Assembly: GCF_001434145.1 (NCBI RefSeq)
Contig: NZ_AZED01000005.1
Coordinates: 179,172 to 243,171 of the forward strand
DNA: 64,000 nt
Reading direction: 5' to 3'
Source: Lentilactobacillus otakiensis DSM 19908 = JCM 15040
Lineage (GTDB): Bacteria; Bacillota; Bacilli; Lactobacillales; Lactobacillaceae
Positions 61,559 to 64,000 of the stretch are shown here, piece by piece. The notes under the pieces were generated by a model that was not told the DNA's origin, did no database searches, and saw nothing but the letters and a program-made list of their open reading frames with translations. The position numbers and the translations under genes were made by a program. Numbering within the stretch: position 1 is the first letter of the stretch; every line of letters begins with the position of its first letter.

Positions 61559-61678
61559 GAACAAATGAGGAAAGCGTCCCCCTATTTTCGAGGAAGACAA
61601 TATTTGTCTGATGCAGATATTTGATGATTAAGTTCAAATTCGGTGATAATAATACCAGAGATGGCAGATGGGGAGCAT

Positions 61679-61707
61679 AAAAACCACCAATCAAATTAAT
61701 TGGTGGT
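61679..61707 (-). terminator. Terminator of the 3-hydroxyacyl-CoA dehydrogenase gene
   Basis: AACCACCAAT / ATTGGTGGTT with TTTTT on the minus strand. Confidence 0.78.
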
Positions 61708-61734
61708 TCAGTTATACTTTTTAACTTAATTTTG

Positions 61735-62625
61735 CTAAATCTTTAAAAAGTCCTTTTGCTTATAGGCTGGGTTGGGATACTTGTAGAAGCCTTCGCCAGC
61801 CTCTTTGCCCAATTTACCTTCATCAAGCATTTCTTTTAACTTTTTAACTGCTGGTTCAAGTTTCGGGTTAGATTTTGCTTCTTCTAAGGTGATGTTGTAA
61901 TCAGTTCGAACACCAATAATATCAATAATTGAAAACGGGCCGAATGGGGCTCCAGTGGCAGCCACCCATGTTTTGTCAATCATTTGTGGATCTGCAACAC
62001 CATCTGCCCAAAGATACTGTGCAGCGTTAAGCAATGGAATTAGCATTGAATTCAGAATGTAACCAGGTTGTTCCTTCTTCAGCTGAATTGGAATCATGCC
62101 GATGTTACGAGCAAATTGGACGGTTTCCTTGTAAATGTCAGGATCGGTCTTTGGTGAGCCCATGATTTCAGCAGTATTATTCAGCCAAACTTGGTTAGCA
62201 AAATGCATGTTTAGGAACTGAGCTGGACGACCAGTATCTTCCATGAACATACTTGGGATCAAGGTTGATGAGTTGCTAGTGAAGATGGCTTCTTTTGGTG
62301 CCAATTTGGCGAGCTTCTTATAGAAGTCTTTTTTGATATCTGGACGTTCCGGAATAGCTTCAATGACCAAGTCAGCATTTGATACAGCTTTTGCTAAATC
62401 CCAGCTGTAACTAATATTAGCTAAACCTTTTTCAAAATCCTCATCGGTGGCTGCAATATCCTGCTTATATGAATGACGTAAGCCCTTAATTCGATCTTTA
62501 GCTTTGTTAATTGCTTCTTCATTAATATCATAAACAGTTACGTTGAATCCTTTAAACGCGGTTTGGAAAGCAATCTGACTGCCCAACACACCACTACCTG
62601 CAACCGTTACGTTTTTGATTGTCAT
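61735..62625 (-). CDS. 3-hydroxyacyl-CoA (3-hydroxybutyryl-CoA-type) dehydrogenase
   Basis: A 296-aa enzyme. The NAD fold starts NVTVAGSGVLGSQIAFQTAFKGFNVTVYDI. The family motif ADLVIEAIPERPDIKKDFYKKL and FTSNSSTLIPSMFMED precede the catalytic His in LNMHFANQVWLNNTAEI. The C-terminal PFGPFSIIDIIGVRT and GEGFYKYPNP follow. It oxidises or reduces 3-hydroxyacyl-CoA-like substrates. No other beta-oxidation or butyrate gene is nearby, so the role may be an accessory 3-hydroxy-acid metabolism. GGGGGATTTAATC precedes the ATG. Confidence 0.92.
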   Translation of the reverse strand: MTIKNVTVAGSGVLGSQIAFQTAFKGFNVTVYDINEEAINKAKDRIKGLRHSYKQDIAATDEDFEKGLANISYSWDLAKAVSNADLVIEAIPERPDIKKDFYKKLAKLAPKEAIFTSNSSTLIPSMFMEDTGRPAQFLNMHFANQVWLNNTAEIMGSPKTDPDIYKETVQFARNIGMIPIQLKKEQPGYILNSMLIPLLNAAQYLWADGVADPQMIDKTWVAATGAPFGPFSIIDIIGVRTDYNITLEEAKSNPKLEPAVKKLKEMLDEGKLGKEAGEGFYKYPNPAYKQKDFLKI

Positions 62626-62725
62626 GATTAAATCCCCCTTGTTAAATGAAAGCGGTTACTTATATACAGCATAAGTATAACTGCTGGAATTCAAAAAGCA
62701 ATCAAAGAGCTCATCGAGAGCATAT

Positions 62726-62757
62726 AAAAACCGTCAATTAACAGGGATTGACGGTTA
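62726..62757 (-). terminator. Hairpin with minus-strand T run
   Basis: AACCGTCAAT / ATTGACGGTT, then TTTTTA on the minus strand. It may end the small-ORF operon upstream. Another CCACCA/TGGTGG hairpin lies at about 62898-62918. No gene is seen between 62626 and 62996. Confidence 0.6.
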
Positions 62758-62996
62758 GCATTGTGCGAAACGATCTCTCCACAAAATCGCTCGCTGAACA
62801 GTTCACTAGGCCCGTTGCAGTAGAAGTGTTTTTCTACTAACTAAATTATCTCATGTCGGAGTCTTTTAGCCAATTTTAAACTTTGGTAAAAGGAAACCAC
62901 CACCTCGTATGTTGGTGGATAAGTGAGACACTTAATTATGAATAACCTTTGGGAGATTAAGATTGATGAACAGGATGTCCCCCTGATGTAATTCAA

Positions 62997-63161
62997 TTAG
63001 TCAAAATTCTCCGAACCGACATCTTCGCCCCAATTAACTTCTAGGGTTTCGACGCTGCCATATTTCTTTTCTTGTTCATCGACAACTTTCCAGAAGTCAC
63101 TTGTTTCTATAGCTGTTCGTTTCATAGTAATTTGACCATCACTTTCTAATTTTCTTTTCAA
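62997..63161 (-). CDS. Tiny acidic protein, antitoxin-like, coupled to the upstream ORF
   Basis: Reads MKRTAIETSDFWKVVDEQEKKYGSVETLEVNWGEDVGSENFD from ATG 63125 (42 aa), or 54 aa from TTG 63161. The TTG overlaps the TGA of the upstream ORF, suggesting coupling. The acidic end with the KYGSVE ... WGEDVG pattern recalls short antitoxins of toxin-antitoxin pairs in lactobacilli, but no toxin gene is recognised. Confidence in expression is moderate and in function low. Confidence 0.45.
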   Translation of the reverse strand: MKRKLESDGQITMKRTAIETSDFWKVVDEQEKKYGSVETLEVNWGEDVGSENFD

Positions 63162-63400
63162 TTTTCGCAATTGGATTCACGAGCTTCTAAAACGGCTGCA
63201 GCACTTGCTAACTTGTGTTTTTTAGCATTGACTCCATTACGATAACTAGAGTCCTGCATCATATCAGCAAAAAACGCATCCATGTCATCAGTCACATCAT
63301 GAGTGTATTTCTCTAAATTCTTTATTTGCTTTCCTCCATAGAACTCAGCACGTAAATCAATCGCGTAATTAATTTTCTGGTTGGAAGTTTGAGTCTCCAT
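63158..63400 (-). CDS. Small hypothetical protein
   Basis: An 80-aa protein: METQTSNQKINYAIDLRAEFYGGKQIKNLEKYTHDVTDDMDAFFADMMQDSSYRNGVNAKKHKLASAAAVLEARESNCEN. Helical and hydrophilic; no family recognised. A good minus-strand promoter lies just upstream and excludes the longer reading to 63436. The ribosome site is poor. It is followed by a coupled tiny ORF. Confidence 0.5.
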   Translation of the reverse strand: METQTSNQKINYAIDLRAEFYGGKQIKNLEKYTHDVTDDMDAFFADMMQDSSYRNGVNAKKHKLASAAAVLEARESNCEN

Positions 63401-63435
63401 GCCATAATAGTAGCATATATATTTTTTTGAGACCA

Positions 63436-63464
63436 AATATAAGACTATCTATATATTGGTCCAA
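63436..63464 (-). promoter_or_regulatory. Promoter of the 63400-62997 small-ORF operon
   Basis: Minus strand: -35 TTGGAC (63459-63464), 17-bp spacer, -10 TATATT (63436-63441). Confidence 0.6.
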
Positions 63465-63483
63465 TCAGAACTGTTTATCGATC

Positions 63484-63626
63484 TAACGCACGCTTTTGGG
63501 TACAAGCCGCAATTAGGATTCCCATCATATGGGTGTTTGTCTGAGGTGCATCCCTCATACGCACGGTTACAATCAAGTATACGTAAAACCGTGCGTTAGG
63601 GAGTCTTGTTGGGAGGGAGGGATGCA
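63484..63626. repeat. Nested inverted repeats with competing pairings
   Basis: TGCATCCCTC (63547) pairs with GAGGGATGCA (63617), enclosing ACGCACGGTT (63559) paired with AACCGTGCGT (63587). TAACGCACG at 63484 can instead pair with CGTGCGTTA at 63590, so two mutually exclusive helices exist. It lies upstream of a small plus-strand ORF. Function unknown. Confidence 0.5.
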
Positions 63627-63663
63627 AAAGTGAATGAGTTATAATGTAAATGAGGTGATTGGC

Positions 63664-63834
63664 ATGACTGATAGGGATAAGACTCGCGAAGAGCTGAGTG
63701 CAAAGCTGGCCGAAGCGGTTAGGGAGTCTAATATTCCCGAAATATCTGATCCTGAGGAAGTTAAACGTTATCTTCTTGAAAATGGGGATGATCATTATGA
63801 TGGTGATCACAATCTTAAAAGCAGCAACGAGTGA
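63664..63834 (+). CDS. Small acidic hypothetical protein
   Basis: A 56-aa protein: MTDRDKTREELSAKLAEAVRESNIPEISDPEEVKRYLLENGDDHYDGDHNLKSSNE. Charged and helical, no family recognised. GAGGTG lies 7 bp before the ATG at 63664, and TATAAT (63640-63645) may be its -10. It is followed by a terminator. Confidence 0.6.
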   Translation: MTDRDKTREELSAKLAEAVRESNIPEISDPEEVKRYLLENGDDHYDGDHNLKSSNE

Positions 63835-63886
63835 AGTTTGCTTCATACATATGGATGGATACAGGAAAATTGAATGTTGATCAATA

Positions 63887-63928
63887 AGAAAAGTGATAGC
63901 CGGATGGATTGGCTATCACTTTTCTTGT
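63887..63928 (+). terminator. Terminator after the small acidic ORF
   Basis: Arms AGAAAAGTGATAGCC / GGCTATCACTTTTCT, then TTGTTTTG. Beyond it, TATAAT near 63985 looks like the -10 of a gene outside the window. Confidence 0.82.
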
Positions 63929-64000
63929 TTTGTAATTATCAATTTGGATGTAAGCTAGTTCCTGAGACAACTTTTAAGAGAGGGTATAATAAGTCAATCG

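Noticed and set aside
61574..61582. GCGTCCCCC, the reverse complement of the tRNA-Arg 3' end, as a phage attachment site
   Set aside because: It is inverted and only 9 bp; an attachment repeat should be direct and longer.
1..64000. CRISPR arrays, rRNA genes and complete insertion sequences
   Set aside because: No regularly spaced direct repeats, no rRNA sequence and no transposase reading frame were seen.

Overview
The window looks like chromosome of an obligately heterofermentative lactobacillus (Lentilactobacillus/Levilactobacillus-like). The evidence is a phosphoketolase gene (xpkA), a VanX-like D-Ala-D-Ala dipeptidase, low-to-medium GC coding sequence, strong AGGAGG ribosome sites and many TTG starts. 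The species cannot be fixed from the sequence alone.

Layout. 1-11 kb: the 3' part of rarA, a macrodomain hydrolase, azlCD (branched-chain amino acid export), a zinc-type ArsR sensor with a CDF-like transporter, butanediol dehydrogenase, a hotdog thioesterase, a UspA protein, a YibE/F pair and a two-gene osmoprotectant ABC transporter. 11-21 kb: proBA behind a proline T-box, a secreted amidase, perR with its own Per box, a lactonase, a FAH-family hydrolase and a DinG/XPD-like helicase with an N-terminal nuclease. 21.5-31.6 kb: the whole acetylated diaminopimelate/lysine pathway in two divergent operons. These are lysC-dapF on the minus strand, and lysA-dapH-dapL-dapA-dapB-patA-asd on the plus strand behind a lysine riboswitch. 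31.6-34.4 kb: a decayed accessory patch with a broken XRE gene, an orphan HicB, a secreted protein and a broken CPBP protease. 34.5-57 kb: xpkA, a P-type ATPase, an MFS pump, potABCD, asparaginase, a three-gene unit of unknown function, a ykoEDC thiamine-type ECF transporter under a TPP riboswitch, a HAD phosphatase and a bile-salt-hydrolase-family enzyme. 57-64 kb: an FAD/NAD(P) protein, the dipeptidase, nnrE, tRNA-Arg beside a dead phage integrase, a 3-hydroxyacyl-CoA dehydrogenase and small unknown ORFs.

The most unusual signal is a dispersed family of palindromic intergenic elements. It has about six clear copies plus remnants. Members share end motifs (TAGAGTGCG and GAGCACGTTT), a conserved TAAG/CTTA helix and unpaired GCGG and TGCAG patches, while the remaining helices change sequence but keep pairing. 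In nearly every copy the leading TAG is itself the stop codon of the upstream gene. I do not recognise this as a named element.

Regulation is unusually readable here: a T-box with a CCT (proline) specifier, lysine and TPP riboswitches, a perfect Per box over the perR -35, an ArsR operator over its promoter, an 8-bp inverted repeat at the lysC start, and dyads upstream of azlC, bdhA and xpkA.
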